Origin: Raphanus sativus
Lineage: Eukaryota > Streptophyta > Magnoliopsida > Brassicales > Brassicaceae
Direction of reading: 5' to 3'
Assembly: GCF_000801105.2 (NCBI RefSeq)
Contig: NC_079518.1
Location: 10,548,106-10,612,105 of the forward strand
Length of the DNA stretch: 64,000 nt
This document shows, piece by piece, positions 26,801 to 37,800 of the stretch. Under the pieces are notes generated by a model. That model saw nothing but the letters and a program-made list of their open reading frames with translations, had not been told where the DNA came from and made no database searches. A program made the position numbers and the translations under genes. The first letter of the stretch is position 1. The number at the start of each line of letters is the position of its first letter.

Positions 26801-27197
26801 TTCAAAGGATTCATCTCTGATTCAACAAAGTAATACCACAGATTCTTCCCATGCTCCTTATCAATTGTGATGTACCTTTAGAATCAAAACCAAAGAATAA
26901 TAAATAAAAAAAAAACAAAGAATAACATAGACCCTCGAAAATGCAAAAAGATAGAACATGATCTAAAGTACAAAATTGAAAAATAAACGAGAACTCAATT
27001 TTGGCCATTGTACAAAATTCAGCTTGAAAGAAAGAAAACAGAGAACTCAATTTTTACCCAGAGTAGTGTTTTGAAGGAAAAGTGCCACTGAAACCAGGAA
27101 GTTTGGTGATAAGAGCAGATTCAGGAGCTGATTCTGTTGTTATTACAAACACTAAAAGTAATGCCACAAAGGCAAGAAATTTCAGTAAGGAGCTCAT
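23889..27197 (-). CDS. SCPL20: Serine carboxypeptidase-like protein (S10 family)
   Basis: A secreted or vacuolar serine carboxypeptidase. Thirteen exons on the minus strand: 27197-27058, 26875-26653, 26555-26433, 25675-25573, 25483-25446, 25349-25248, 25168-25088, 24998-24762, 24674-24609, 24502-24381, 24293-24180, 24108-24063, 23972-23889, totalling 492 aa. It has an N-terminal signal peptide (MSSLLKFLAFVALLLVFV), the substrate-site motif NGGPGCSS, the nucleophile Ser at about 181 in GESYAG, the acid in SGDLDLCVP (about 414-416) and His at about 469 in GAGHTVPEYKP. The sequence is closest to what I remember of Arabidopsis SCPL20 (At4g12910), which is elsewhere on chromosome 4, so this gene is not part of the local syntenic block. 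The exon 12 donor reads AAG/GCATTG, a weak GC donor. Intron 3 carries a MITE. It appears intact. Confidence 0.9.
25735..26001. mobile_element. Degraded Tourist-type MITE in SCPL intron 3
   Basis: This region aligns by eye with the intact element at 29552-29917. Shared text includes GGGCGTATTCAG at the start, AGTTTTTAGATGATTG, and TTTTATGAAATATCAAATT with ACAAATCAACT near the end. The right terminus is lost or mutated. A TTA precedes it at 25729-25731. It enlarges intron 3 to about 760 bases. Confidence 0.55.
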
Positions 27198-28551
27198 TGG
27201 GATCAACAACATAAACTCAGGACAAAGAGATTTTCACAGTGTAATAGTAAGAATTGTGGTATTGCTTTATATAGAACAACAAGATAGGAAAAACACTTGA
27301 GAATATTCGGGTTAAGTTAGGAAATAATTTAGCAAGAGTTATTGGTGAATAAAAGGAGACAAAAGAGATGATGTGGAGAAAAACTGATTATAAGAAGAAA
27401 TTGTGGAACATAGGATGGGATAAGTAAATATGTGATTCTGCAAGCTACAGTTACCTTAAAAGGCACGATCTGATATTTGAGCATCTCAATAAATAATATG
27501 CCTGTATACACATGTATGTATCTATCTATCTAGTGATGTGAGGCTGTGAGCTTTGCGTATTTGTTGAGTTGCGTAAGCAAATTGAGTGGAAGCAGAGAAG
27601 CGGGAGTTGACTTGGGGACCGCCTACGTAATAAATCCACAAGTTACAGGCGGTTACTTCAAGTGACGACTGGGTAACCGAACAGTGACATGTGGCAAGAA
27701 TTCAGGATTTTTTTTTACTACCGTTTTCTTCAACAATGAATTAACTTGCAGGTTCCTATTATTAAATCCTGTAAAGAAGGCTAAAAGCGAAGACAAAACT
27801 TTCTAACTTTTAGTTTTACCAAAAGAAAAAAAAAACTTTCTAATTTTTTTTCTTCCATTTGATTTTTTATTACTTTAAAATGAAATACAAGTTCGAATAC
27901 AGAAACTAGTTACTTAAAATGAAGATATCCCCAAAAACTAAATTCCAAAGAAAAAAAAAAAACTAAAACCCACATTTTACAACGGCGCAAAACGAAAACC
28001 CACACCAAACAAAAAAAAAATCGCAACTAAATCCTAAATTTAAAAAGAATTCACGATTTTAAAGGAAAAGAGATATTTTGTATATCAATAAACCAAACGA
28101 ATATCCAACAAGAAGAAAGCCACCTAACTAGATTGACAACCCATTCAAAGGACAGAAAAAACAGGCTGCCACAAGAACTAGCAATACTAAAAGAAGCCAC
28201 TGTAATGTTTCAAGATCAAACCTTTTCACCGAGAAAAACCAATGATAATTCTTTTGCAAAAAAGAAAAACCAATGATAATAATTTTAACATTTTACCAAA
28301 AAAAAACCCAATGATAACCCAGGATCTTTGAGACAACGCATCATTGTAGAAAAAGGGTCAAGACACCAACAAATTCCAATCAAAACCAGAACCAGTTGGA
28401 GAAGCCACCGCAGAATAAAGACCATCCGAAGAGACAAAGCAAGATGAGTTCTTTTTGTTGAGTTTTATACTTTTTTTCTAAAAAGTGTTCTTTTATATTT
28501 ATTATTTGCTGTATTTTTTTTCAAAACAAAAAATCATTCTATTACTCAAAC
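27198..28551. other. SCPL upstream region, no gene seen
   Basis: The leader and promoter of the SCPL gene lie at the left. TATATAGAACAAC, read on the minus strand as a TATA-like TTGTTCTATATAAAG, sits at about 27269-27285, some 75-90 bases upstream of the start. A G-box-like GACATGTGGCA lies near 27687. Further right are A-rich tracts and nothing coding. Confidence 0.4.
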
Positions 28552-28560
28552 AAAAAGTGA

Positions 28561-30279
28561 GGGAAAATCGCATAAAAAACTCTCAAAGTGTCACTCACTA
28601 GCACTTTGAACCTTGAAGTTTTTTCACTAACACTTTTAACCTTCAAAGTGATATTTGTATCATAAAAAACCTCCAAAGAAAAAAATTGACCGGTTCAGCA
28701 GGTAATTTTTCAAAAATAATTATTTAATTAATAAAATAAACAAAATAAATAAATAAAAATCCATAAATAAATAAAAATCGAAAATTTTAATAAAACTTTT
28801 TAAAAATTAAAAAAAAAAAAAAATTAAAATTTTAGAAAATAAACAAATATATTAAAAATTAATAATAAATAAGATTAAATTTAAATAGAGAATAACTAAA
28901 TAAAAAGTTCACAATTTTTTAAAAAAATGGAAAATATAAAATTCAAAATTCAAAATTTACAAGTGACGATGATGGTTTCTCACATAACCATTAACAATGA
29001 GGATAATTGCCATATCTCCAATGATAGTTTCCAACATCATCTTAAAAATGACAAAAAAACTTTTTCAAACTTTTGAATTTTCATTTTTTTGAAATATATG
29101 AATTTTTTTATTTTCTGTTTTTAGTTTGATCTGATTTATTTTTGAATTTTAATTTTCTAAATAATAATTAATTTCGGAAAATTTTCTAACTTTTTTGATT
29201 CTTATGTAATTATATATTAATTAATAAAAATCAGAAAATTAGAAAAAAATCAGAAAATTAATTAAAATTTAGAAAATTAAAATTCAAAACTAAATGAGAT
29301 CAAATTACAAAAACAGAAAAATAAAAAATTCATATATTTCAAAAAAATGAAAATTCAAAAGTTTGAAAAAGTTTTTTTTTGTCATTTTCAAGATGTTGTT
29401 GGAAACTATCGTTGGAGATATGACAATTATCGTCATTGTTAATGGTTATGTGAGAAACCATCATCGTCACTAGTGAATTTTGAATTTTATATTTTCCATT
29501 TTTTAAAAAAAATTGTGAACTTTTTATTTAGTTCTTCTCTATTTAAATTTAGGGGAGTGTATTCAATTTAACATTTGATGTGATTTGATTTTTAATGGAG
29601 TTTTAGATGATTTTAATAAATTGCAGAGATTTAGGTGATTTTTGTTAAACTACTCTAGAATATCACCTAAAACCATAGGATTTGAGTTTTAATTTTTTAA
29701 CTAAGGAACTCCATCCAAACACCCTAAAATCACCTCAAAACTTTAAAACTCCACAACTTAAAATATTTACAATAACAGTGGGTTTCGAAATACTTTACGA
29801 AATGTCAAGTTCAATAATAGTGGATTTTAAATGATTTTTTAAAATTCATGTTTGAATAACAGTGGATTTGTCATTTTAATACAAATCACTTAAAACTCTC
29901 GGTTGAATACACCCCCCTTAATCTTATTTATTATTATTTTTTTAGCTATTTTTTATTAATATTTTAGAAAATAATTAAATTTTTAATATATTTATTTAAT
30001 TTTCTAAAATTTTAATTTATTTTTTTGATTTTTTTTATTTTTGTAAATTTTATTAGAATTTTGATTTTTATTTATTTTGGATTTTTATTTATTTATTTTG
30101 TTTATTTTATTAATTAAATAATTATTTTTGAAAAATTACCTGCTGAACCAGTCAATTTTTTTATTTGGAGGTTTTTTATGATACAAATGTCATTTTGAAG
30201 GTTAAAAGTGTTAGTGAAAAAACTTCAAGGTTTAAAGTGATAGTAAGTGACACTTTGAGGGTTTTAAGCGATTTTCTCC
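28561..30279. mobile_element. Non-autonomous MULE forming a giant palindrome (MULE-A)
   Basis: It is flanked by the perfect 9-bp duplication AAAAAGTGA at 28552-28560 and 30280-30288. The left end is GGGAAAATCGCATAAAAAAC and the right end in reverse complement is GGAGAAAATCGCTTAAAACC. Almost the whole element is an inverted repeat with arms of about 650 bases centred near 29215; shared landmarks include GGTTTCTCACATAACCATT and CCGGTTCAGCAGGTAATTTT. The right arm is split by a Tourist-type MITE. Without that insertion the element is about 1350 bp. It has no coding capacity. A transcript would form a very long hairpin. Confidence 0.85.
29552..29917. mobile_element. Tourist-like (PIF/Harbinger) MITE, 366 bp
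   Basis: The ends are GGGGAGTGTATTCAA and, in reverse complement, GGGGGGTGTATTCAA, flanked by TTA duplications (29549-29551 and 29918-29920). The other arm of the host palindrome still shows the unoccupied site (reverse complement ATTTAAATTTAATCTTATTT at about 28868-28890), so the ends and TSD are exact. It has no ORF. Confidence 0.9.
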
Positions 30280-30898
30280 AAAAAGTGATATAGATATCTA
30301 GATCAGAATATTATGAAAAGGTCGCATAGTTCTAGGGAAAAGGGTGAATTTCAACCCCGACAATCCGTGTCGTGTGTTTTCATACCCAAACAAAGAAGCA
30401 GTGCATATACATACCCAAACTAAGATATTTTTAAAATTTCCAACCCGAACTTAGTTCCGTAACGTGAAATCCGACATTGACTAACGTTTCGTTAATTCAC
30501 CGTTAAACCATGCTTAGTCAGATAATATGTGGCATATTGATTTAATCAAAGACAAAACAAAACGACGTCGTTTGACTCATTAATCAAAACGACGTCGTAT
30601 TCAATTGGGGGAAAATCAAAATTAAAAACCCTAATTCCCTTTGTTCTTCTTCTTCGACTCACGACTCTCACCTCTCTCTCTCAGACCTGAACTCGAACCA
30701 GAAGCTCTCGTCGAACGCTTGTATTAGTGAAGTGGAAAGAAACTTTCGAAAGTAAATGCAAAGGCGTTAGCGACTTGGAAAAGAGGTAAAGCTTTCAATT
30801 TTATTGAAGATACAGCTTTTGATTTGTATCGATTTTAATCAAACCGAGTTTGATTTTCCAGTGTATTAAAGTTGAAATTTCCTCCTCTCATTTACAGA

Positions 30899-33397
30899 AT
30901 GTTCGAGATTGTGACGTTTAATATTAGTTGCGGTGGATATTGGGTGAAGAAAAGAACCGGTGATGTTGGGTATATCGGTGGAGATGTGAAAACAATTGAG
31001 TGCAAACCGACAGAGTTGTTCACATTGTTATCAGATGAGTTTGGGGAGGGATTATATATCAACAAGTTGTGGTACACGCTTCCTTTTGAGGATCACAAGG
31101 ATAGAAAGAAACTGAGCTATGTTAGAGATGATGCTTTTAAAGAGATGTGTGAAGCTGGTGAGTGGAAAGGAGTTGTTAATTTGTTCCTAGTGAACACAGT
31201 CGATCATCCTGAAGATCAGTTTCAGGAACCTTGCGAAGAAGAGATCAGAGTAGAAAGAAATGTTGCTGGCTTTGTGGATGAAGATGAAGATTTCGACTAT
31301 CATAACACACCTCCCAATTCTGATGGCGAGGAAGAAGTAGAGCCTTTGTTGAGATTCAAACCAGGCAGTGGTCACCTAGAGCTAAAGCAAGTGTTCGACA
31401 CCATTGAAGATTTCAAAGATGCATTGGTTGAGTATGCATTGAAGGGAGGGTGGAACATTAAGTTGAACAAATGGGGGGGGCATTAAATCTGGGGCTGTGT
31501 GTGGGACTGAAGACAACTGCCCATGGAGAATCTATTGCTCTTATGAAGAGAGATATGGAAAGTGGATGGTGAAGACATATGAAGCTGACCACAAATGCCA
31601 AAAGGATGGGTATAGTAAGATATTAAAGTCGGGTGTGATCATGAAGATCTTCATGGACGAGATTAGGAATGATATCGATTTGAAGCCTAAGTATATTCAA
31701 GAGCAGATTGAGCAAAGGTTCAACTTGATAACCACAATTGACAAGTGTAAGAATGCGAAGAAGATGGCAAAAATCATCATCAACCGTGACCATGAAGAGC
31801 AGTTTAGTAGGCTAAAAGACTACCGACTTGCGATTCTGGCGTAAGTGAAGTTTTTATAATAATTGTAGTTTTTTTTTTAATTATTGTCTCTGTTTTTAAT
31901 AAATTAACTAACATTTTCATTTCTCTTTTGTAGTACCAATCCAGGATCAACTGTCGTGCTAGACACGGTCTTAAATGATGATGGAGCTGAAGTGTTTCAA
32001 AGATTCTATGTGTGTTTTGAAACCATCAAAAGCTGTGGACTATGTGGTGTCGGCCTATATTTGGATTGGATGGATGCTTCCTCAAATGCACACTGAAAGG
32101 TCAACTCTTGGCTGCTGTAGGAAGAGATGCAAATAATGGAATGTACCCAATTGCTTGGGCTGTTGTTGATGTGGAGAACGAGGATAACTGGACTTGGTTC
32201 CTACAGAAGCTGCAGTTTGATTTTAACCTACAAGGAGGTCAAAATTTCACCATAATATCTGATAGACAAAAGGTATCACTTGATTTTGTTGAGTCAAAGT
32301 TTATTAGTTTATTTACATTCATTCTGATTTTAGTTATTTAAATCATCCAGGGGCTGTTGAATGCTGTTGAGAGGATTTTACCACATGTTGAACACAGGAT
32401 GTATGCTCGCCATATATATGGCAATCTGAAGAAACTCTTCCCGCGCCAAGCCGAGATGAAGACTCTGTTTTGGAGAGTAGCTGAGAGCACCACAGTTCGT
32501 GAGTATGAAGCTAGTATTGCGGCGGTCCAAAGGTATGATATGCGTGTCTATGAAGCCATGATGGAGAAAAATCCCAAGAATTGCAGTCTCGCTTTCTGCT
32601 CTCCGATGTCTTCTTGTTTGGATGTACACAACAACATCTCAGAGTCATTCAACAACGCCATTGATCCTGCTAGATACATGCCGATGGTTGAGATGCTTGA
32701 AACTATTAGAAGAACAACAATGGTCCGTATTGATCTGAGAAAGAGGATTGCAGCTGACAATGATAGGAGGTTCCCTTCTAGAATCACAAAGATCATAGAG
32801 GCTGAGCAGAGAAAGCTGAAGTATTGTAAGATGATCCCCGGTGGTGATGGTAGATGTGAGGTGAAAGAGGCGAGCATATCTTACAGCGTGAATATGAGGC
32901 AGCGGACATGTGCATGCCGTAAATGGGAACTAGGTGGTATTCCTTGTCGCCATGCATTACGTGTGATCACAGAGAAGAAGCTGAATTATGAAGATTACAT
33001 TTCTAGTTGGTACCTCAACACAAGGCAGCAACAAATTTATAGTGATTCAATTAGGCCGGTGAATGGAATGCGTTTTTGGGAACAAACCGGTACCATTGTT
33101 ATTCCACCTCCTAGCTTGGAAGAAGAACTCGAGAACATGAAAGGAAGGAAGCCAAAACCAAAGAGGAAGAAAGGTAAAAACGAGTCACCAACAAAGAAGA
33201 AGGTCAACCGAAGTGGTAGAGTGATGCATTGTAGTCGATGTGGCGGTGAAAATCACAATATTACGAAGTGCCCACGTCCAGGAGTGCCAAAGAAGAGACC
33301 ACCCCCAAGAAAGAAGACAAGAACGATGGCAGAAAATGAGCAAGACTTCATGAATTGTGATGACTTTGCTGGACCAAGTCAGCCAACACAAGAATAA
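30899..33397 (+). pseudogene. MULE transposase (MuDR type), two frameshifts
   Basis: It begins MFEIVTFNISCGGYWVKK after a splice acceptor (TTTACAG) in the leader. In order: N-terminal PB1-like region, acidic linker, MuDR domain (CPWRIYCSYEERYGKW), the MULE catalytic core with Asp in GLDGCFLK and Asp in ISDRQKG, a SWIM zinc finger (CACRKWELGGIPCRHAL), a basic linker and a CCHC knuckle (CSRCGGENHNITKC). Introns are 31841-31933 and 32273-32350. Two frame breaks lie in homopolymers: an eight-G run at 31473-31480 is one G too long, and an A run at 32028-32031 is one A too short for the family reading. Both could also be consensus errors. If they are real, the transposase is dead. Confidence 0.85.
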
Positions 33398-33680
33398 ATG
33401 AAAGATGAAGGTACACAACTCTCTCTTCTCTTCAGCTGTGTTTTGATGGTTTTGCTGTGTTTTGATGGTCGTTTGGATCTGTTTTGATGCTTTTCTGTCT
33501 GTCTATTTTTGCTAGAAGCATGAACCATGAAGGCGGTTTTTGATGGATCATGAAGGCTGTTGCGGATTTATCTATTTTGTTGTTATGTTGCTTTTGTTAA
33601 GACTTATGTATTGACTCTTTTTTCCTTTTTATCTTGATTTGTAATGACTAATAGTCTTGTTTCAAGCATGGTTTTTATGA

Positions 33681-33860
33681 TTTTTAGTGATTCAAAATGA
33701 AAAAAAATCAGACTCTTTTAGTGATTAAAAATGAAAAATAACAGTCTTTTAGTGATTCAAAATGAAAAAAAAAACAGAAGCTTTTAGTGATTAAAAATGA
33801 AGAAAACAGAGTCTTGTATTGATTCAAAATGAAAAAAAAAACAGTCTTTTAATGATTCAA
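33681..33860. repeat. Imperfect tandem repeat, unit about 35 bp
   Basis: About five imperfect copies of a unit built on TTTTAGTGATTCAAAATGAA plus an A-run and CAGTC lie between the two convergent genes of MULE-B. The placement suggests the shared 3' end or terminator region of the transposon. Confidence 0.75.
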
Positions 33861-33988
33861 AGCATACATAAGCTTGATAAGATCATCATCATCATCGTTC
33901 ATACAACATCATCGTTCACACAGCATTACACAAGGCAGTTTCACTACACTAAACCATACATAAGCTTGATAAGAGCTTTACTACATCA

Positions 33989-34466
33989 TCAATACATGAA
34001 CTTGAAGAACAAAATCATGACCAAAGCAAACACTACTATGTTCTTCAAGCTTCGGAGTTGCATTTTACACTCTCGAATTTCTTTCTCAACAACCGCTTCA
34101 CAAACCCGAGTCTCCATTGTCAATGTTTCAATCTCAGCTTCACAAGTGTTCACTCCCTTTTGCAAAGTGATTGAAGCTCCTTCAATGTTATCCATTTTCT
34201 CAATCAAGTCTTCAAGCTCTTCATACATACATACATCAGTCCACTTAAAAGTATGATACCAATCCTGTAACATAACAATATTGAAACTCATTTCCGAAAG
34301 GAAAGCATCAAACAATCTACATATATATATCGACACTTACCCCATCTCTAGCAAAAGGACAAGCATGAAACAGTCTACCCGGATTTTTCACAGTTTTTGA
34401 TGTTTTCATTGATACAGCTTCTCCACAACGACATATCTTAGGAATTCCTCTTCCTTGTTCACCCAT
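33989..34466 (-). CDS. GRF zinc-finger membrane-anchored protein carried by MULE-B
   Basis: Two exons on the minus strand (34466-34341 and 34264-33989) join in frame to 133 aa. Residues 12-36 form a GRF-type zinc finger: CRCGEAVSMKTSKT and later NPGRLFHACPFARDGDW, with the CxC...C pattern and the GRxF element. Next is a Glu-rich region likely to be coiled coil (EELEDLIEKMDNIEG) and a C-terminal hydrophobic anchor (NIVVFALVMILFFKF). Small genes of this layout are common in Brassicaceae genomes and, here, one sits entirely inside a MULE and is transcribed towards the transposase. The leader begins in the right terminal repeat. The reading frame is intact, in contrast to the transposase. Its role in transposition is unknown to me. 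Confidence 0.75.
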
Positions 34467-35236
34467 TTTCGCCACTGTAACATTCATCAATTTGATTCAA
34501 ATACATTGATTCATCATCTATAACCTAACTAAGCAAGTTCTTCTTGAATAACAAAAGCTATGGAAGCTTACCTCGACGAGAGCTTTCGGTTCTTCAAGTT
34601 GTTGTCTCTGGTTCGAGTTCGGGTCTAAGAGAGAGAGAGAGGTGAGAGTCGTGAGTCGAAGAAGAAGAACAAAGGGGATTAGGGTTTTTAATTTTGATTT
34701 TCCCCCAATTGAATACGACGTCGTTTTGATTAATGAGTCAAACGACGTCGTTTTGTTTTGTCTTTGATTAAATCAATATGCTACATATTATCTGACTAAG
34801 CAGGGTTTAACGGTGAATTAACAAAACGTTAGTCAATGTCGGATTTCACATTACGAAACTAAGTTCGGGTTGGAAATTTTAAAAATATCTTAGTTTGGGT
34901 ATGTATATGCACTGCTTCTTTGTTTGGGTATGAAAACACACGACACGGATTGTCGGGGTTGAAATTCACCCTTTTCCCCATAGTTCTAACTGAAGAATCA
35001 GCATTCACATTTTGTCTATGAGTTATCTAATTATATATATAAAAAAATGTTCTATTCTTCACAGCCCTCTATGTCATCGCCAGCCTGGAAAGTCGAGCGT
35101 TCTCCAGCCGACACACGTCCAAACGCAAGAAGTCTTGCCGTTTCATTTAATCGTCGGCGTTCTGGGCTTCGTTTGTGTCTTTTTTATCTGGGCTTCTGGC
35201 TGCTGAGTTTCTTCCATTTTCTGGTCCAATATCACA

Positions 35237-37791
35237 GGACTAAAATCTGATATGGACCAAGTGGTGAAAAAAAAATCTCCAACATCCAAAAATATTCTAC
35301 ATGGACCAAGTCATTACAAATTACAATAGTATCTTTAATGAAAGAATAATAAGAACCATTAGATCATTCCAACTATCTTTTAATCTTAGCCACACGATTT
35401 TCCAGATATTTCATTCTCTCTCTTCCTGTTTTTTAATCTCAATCACTCACAACCACACAATTTTCTTTATCTCATCCACTCATTCGAATATGTACAACTA
35501 GTATAACTCGTATAACTAAACATATTAAAATTATATAAATGATATATAATAAATGTTATAATTTACATATGAATAAACAAGTAAATGTTCTAATTGGTAT
35601 ATAATGACAAAATTTCATACATTTTATTTGAGATTTTTCATTTCTTATTACATTATTACATTACACTTTTAATTTAATTTAATTTTACATTATATGCTCT
35701 ATACTTAAGATTTATTAACTATATTAGCAATATTATTATTTGATAAACATACATCAAACATATTTTTACAAAGCTATGATGCGAAAATATTGGTACAACC
35801 CCTAAAACTAAATATATAAACAATTGACGTAGTTTTTATTATATATTAAACAAGTATTACTGGTACAACTGGTACAACTTTGACATTTCAGAAATTAAAA
35901 AAAAAAATTAGTATTCCATATGAGAAAATAATTAAATACATCAACTGGTATGTACTCATACAGTTTCTCTTAACTTATTTGAAGTTTTTGAAAAATAAAA
36001 TAAAAATTATTACACAACTCCATAAATCTACATGATCTATCTTATACTTTTAAGGTTTGTTAACTTCTTTGTCAACATATTTTTTGGAAAACATATATGA
36101 ACTGTATTTTAACAAAATTGATGATTTCATTTTATTAGGGCAAAGTCATGTACACATAAGGAAGTGGTACAACTCAGATAAGTTTAAATTTTATGTGGTA
36201 CAACTAGTTTTTCGATTTCACTACCAAAGTACAACTATGTACAAACCGGTATAACTCAAAAACTAGTACAACTATGTACACACCGGTACAACTCGAATAC
36301 TAGTACAACTATGTATAAACCAGTACAACTCCAATACTAGTACAACTATATACAAACATGTACAACTTGAATATTAGTACAACTATATTACTTCATTTTG
36401 TATGCACAATCAAATATTTGATTGGTATTCTATATGAGAAAAAACAATCAAATATCTCAATTTGTATGTACTCATAAAGTTCCTCTTATTTATTTGAATT
36501 TTGGATTTTTTTCTGAAAATTATTACAGAATTCCACAAGTTTACATGATATACCTTATACTTTTGAGGTTTGTTAACTTATTTGTCCACTTAATTTTTGT
36601 AAAACATACATGAAATGTATTTTTACGAAATTGATGATTTCATTGTAGCTAGGCAAAGACATGTAAACATTAATAAGTGGTACAACTGAGGTAAATGTAT
36701 TTATTATGTGGTACAACTAATATTTTCCGATTTTATTGCCAAAGTACAACTATGCACAAATTGGTACAACTCAAAAACTAGTACAACTATGTACAGCCAG
36801 TACAATTAAAAAACTGGTATAACTACTTGTTATTTTATTTATTGTAAATGATTGAAGAATTTTTTGGCTCTGCATCTAGCTTTTTGGCCTCGAGACCAGA
36901 AAGATGAAGATGATTTTTTTCCAAAAATCGTACAACTAGTATAACTAGAACAATTTGTAAACGTATAATTCCAAATCAATTATTATTAAAAATATACTAT
37001 TTATATATTTGACACATGCCGGCGAGGAAGACTAGACCAGTATGTCTTATTGGTTCTACATTATTCTTTTTTCTAGTATTTTCATATGCTGAAAACAATA
37101 AATAAAGGAATTTATACATCTCATAATTAAGTGATGGCATTTCATAATTTCTCAAAGCCATGTCATTTTTTTGTGAGAATGGATATGATGATGACACATA
37201 AGAAATTCACTTCTCAAATAATATATATGAGATACCCAATCTATTTATACTAGTTATACTCGTTTTAGTTGTACTAGTTGTACTAATTTGATTTGTGCAA
37301 GTTGTACTAGTTATATTAGTGCGAGTTGTACTAGTTATACTAGTTTAAGTTGTACTAGTTGTACTAGTAATACTTTGCGTTCTTTATTATCTTGAATATT
37401 GTTTGTAAAAGATAAAATTTGAAGTTGGATAAGATATAATTGATTAAATATTACTATAGGTTAATCGATTTGAGATAAGAAAGGGAAAATTAATGGATAG
37501 TTGAAAAAAAAAATTTGATTTTGTCTTGAGGTGAAGGAACTATGAATGGAGAAGAAAAGGGGAAGAAGAAGGAAAAATGGTTGGGTTTCGGGTCTAGATC
37601 CGGGTCTGGTTTCAGGTCTGGATCCGGGTTGGATAGTAATGGCATAAGTTAGTAAATATGTTGAAGTTCTTAAGTTTTTTAGTTATTTTACTTAGGTTTC
37701 TATTTAAATTTAAATATAAAATAAAATAAAAAAGGGATGGGTCTAATTGAGATTTTTTGGAGACCAAGTGGTCCATATCAGCATTTGATCC
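35237..37791. mobile_element. Non-autonomous MULE-like element full of GTACAACT motifs (MULE-C)
   Basis: It is flanked by the perfect 9-bp duplication AATATCACA at 35228-35236 and 37792-37800. The ends are GGACTAAAATCTGATATGGA and, in reverse complement, GGATCAAATGCTGATATGGA. About 20 copies of GTACAACT, often as ACTAGTACAACTATGTACA, lie between 35490 and 36960 on the plus strand, and six or seven copies lie in reverse (AGTTGTACTAG) at 37265-37370. A stretch of about 500 bases containing several of these motifs is itself partly duplicated (35940-36300 against 36420-36790). No coding capacity is seen. Confidence 0.8.
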
Positions 37792-37800
37792 AATATCACA

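Larger units (their letters stand above)
30335..34979. mobile_element. Mutator-like element with transposase and GRF gene (MULE-B)
   Basis: A 4645-bp element flanked by the perfect 9-bp duplication ATAGTTCTA at 30326-30334 and 34980-34988. The terminal inverted repeats are about 370-400 bases (30335 to about 30715 and about 34570 to 34979), start GGGAAAAGGGTGAATTTC and are highly similar. Each repeat contains paired ACGACGTCGT motifs and a CT-rich leader, and each ends in the 5' region of one of the two convergent genes. The left gene is the transposase and the right gene is the GRF zinc-finger gene. The transposase is frameshifted, so this copy looks non-functional on its own. Confidence 0.9.

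Noticed and set aside
30892..31375. Minus-strand frames opposite the MULE transposase
   Set aside because: They have no domain, and they overlap the N-terminal region of the transposase on the plus strand.
33819..34256. Plus-strand open frame of 145 codons opposite the GRF gene
   Set aside because: It is antisense to the two-exon GRF zinc-finger gene, which has the recognisable domain and correct splice sites.
35490..37370. GTACAACT series considered as a CRISPR or a centromeric satellite
   Set aside because: Spacing is irregular, orientation changes, and it lies within a bounded element with a 9-bp target duplication.
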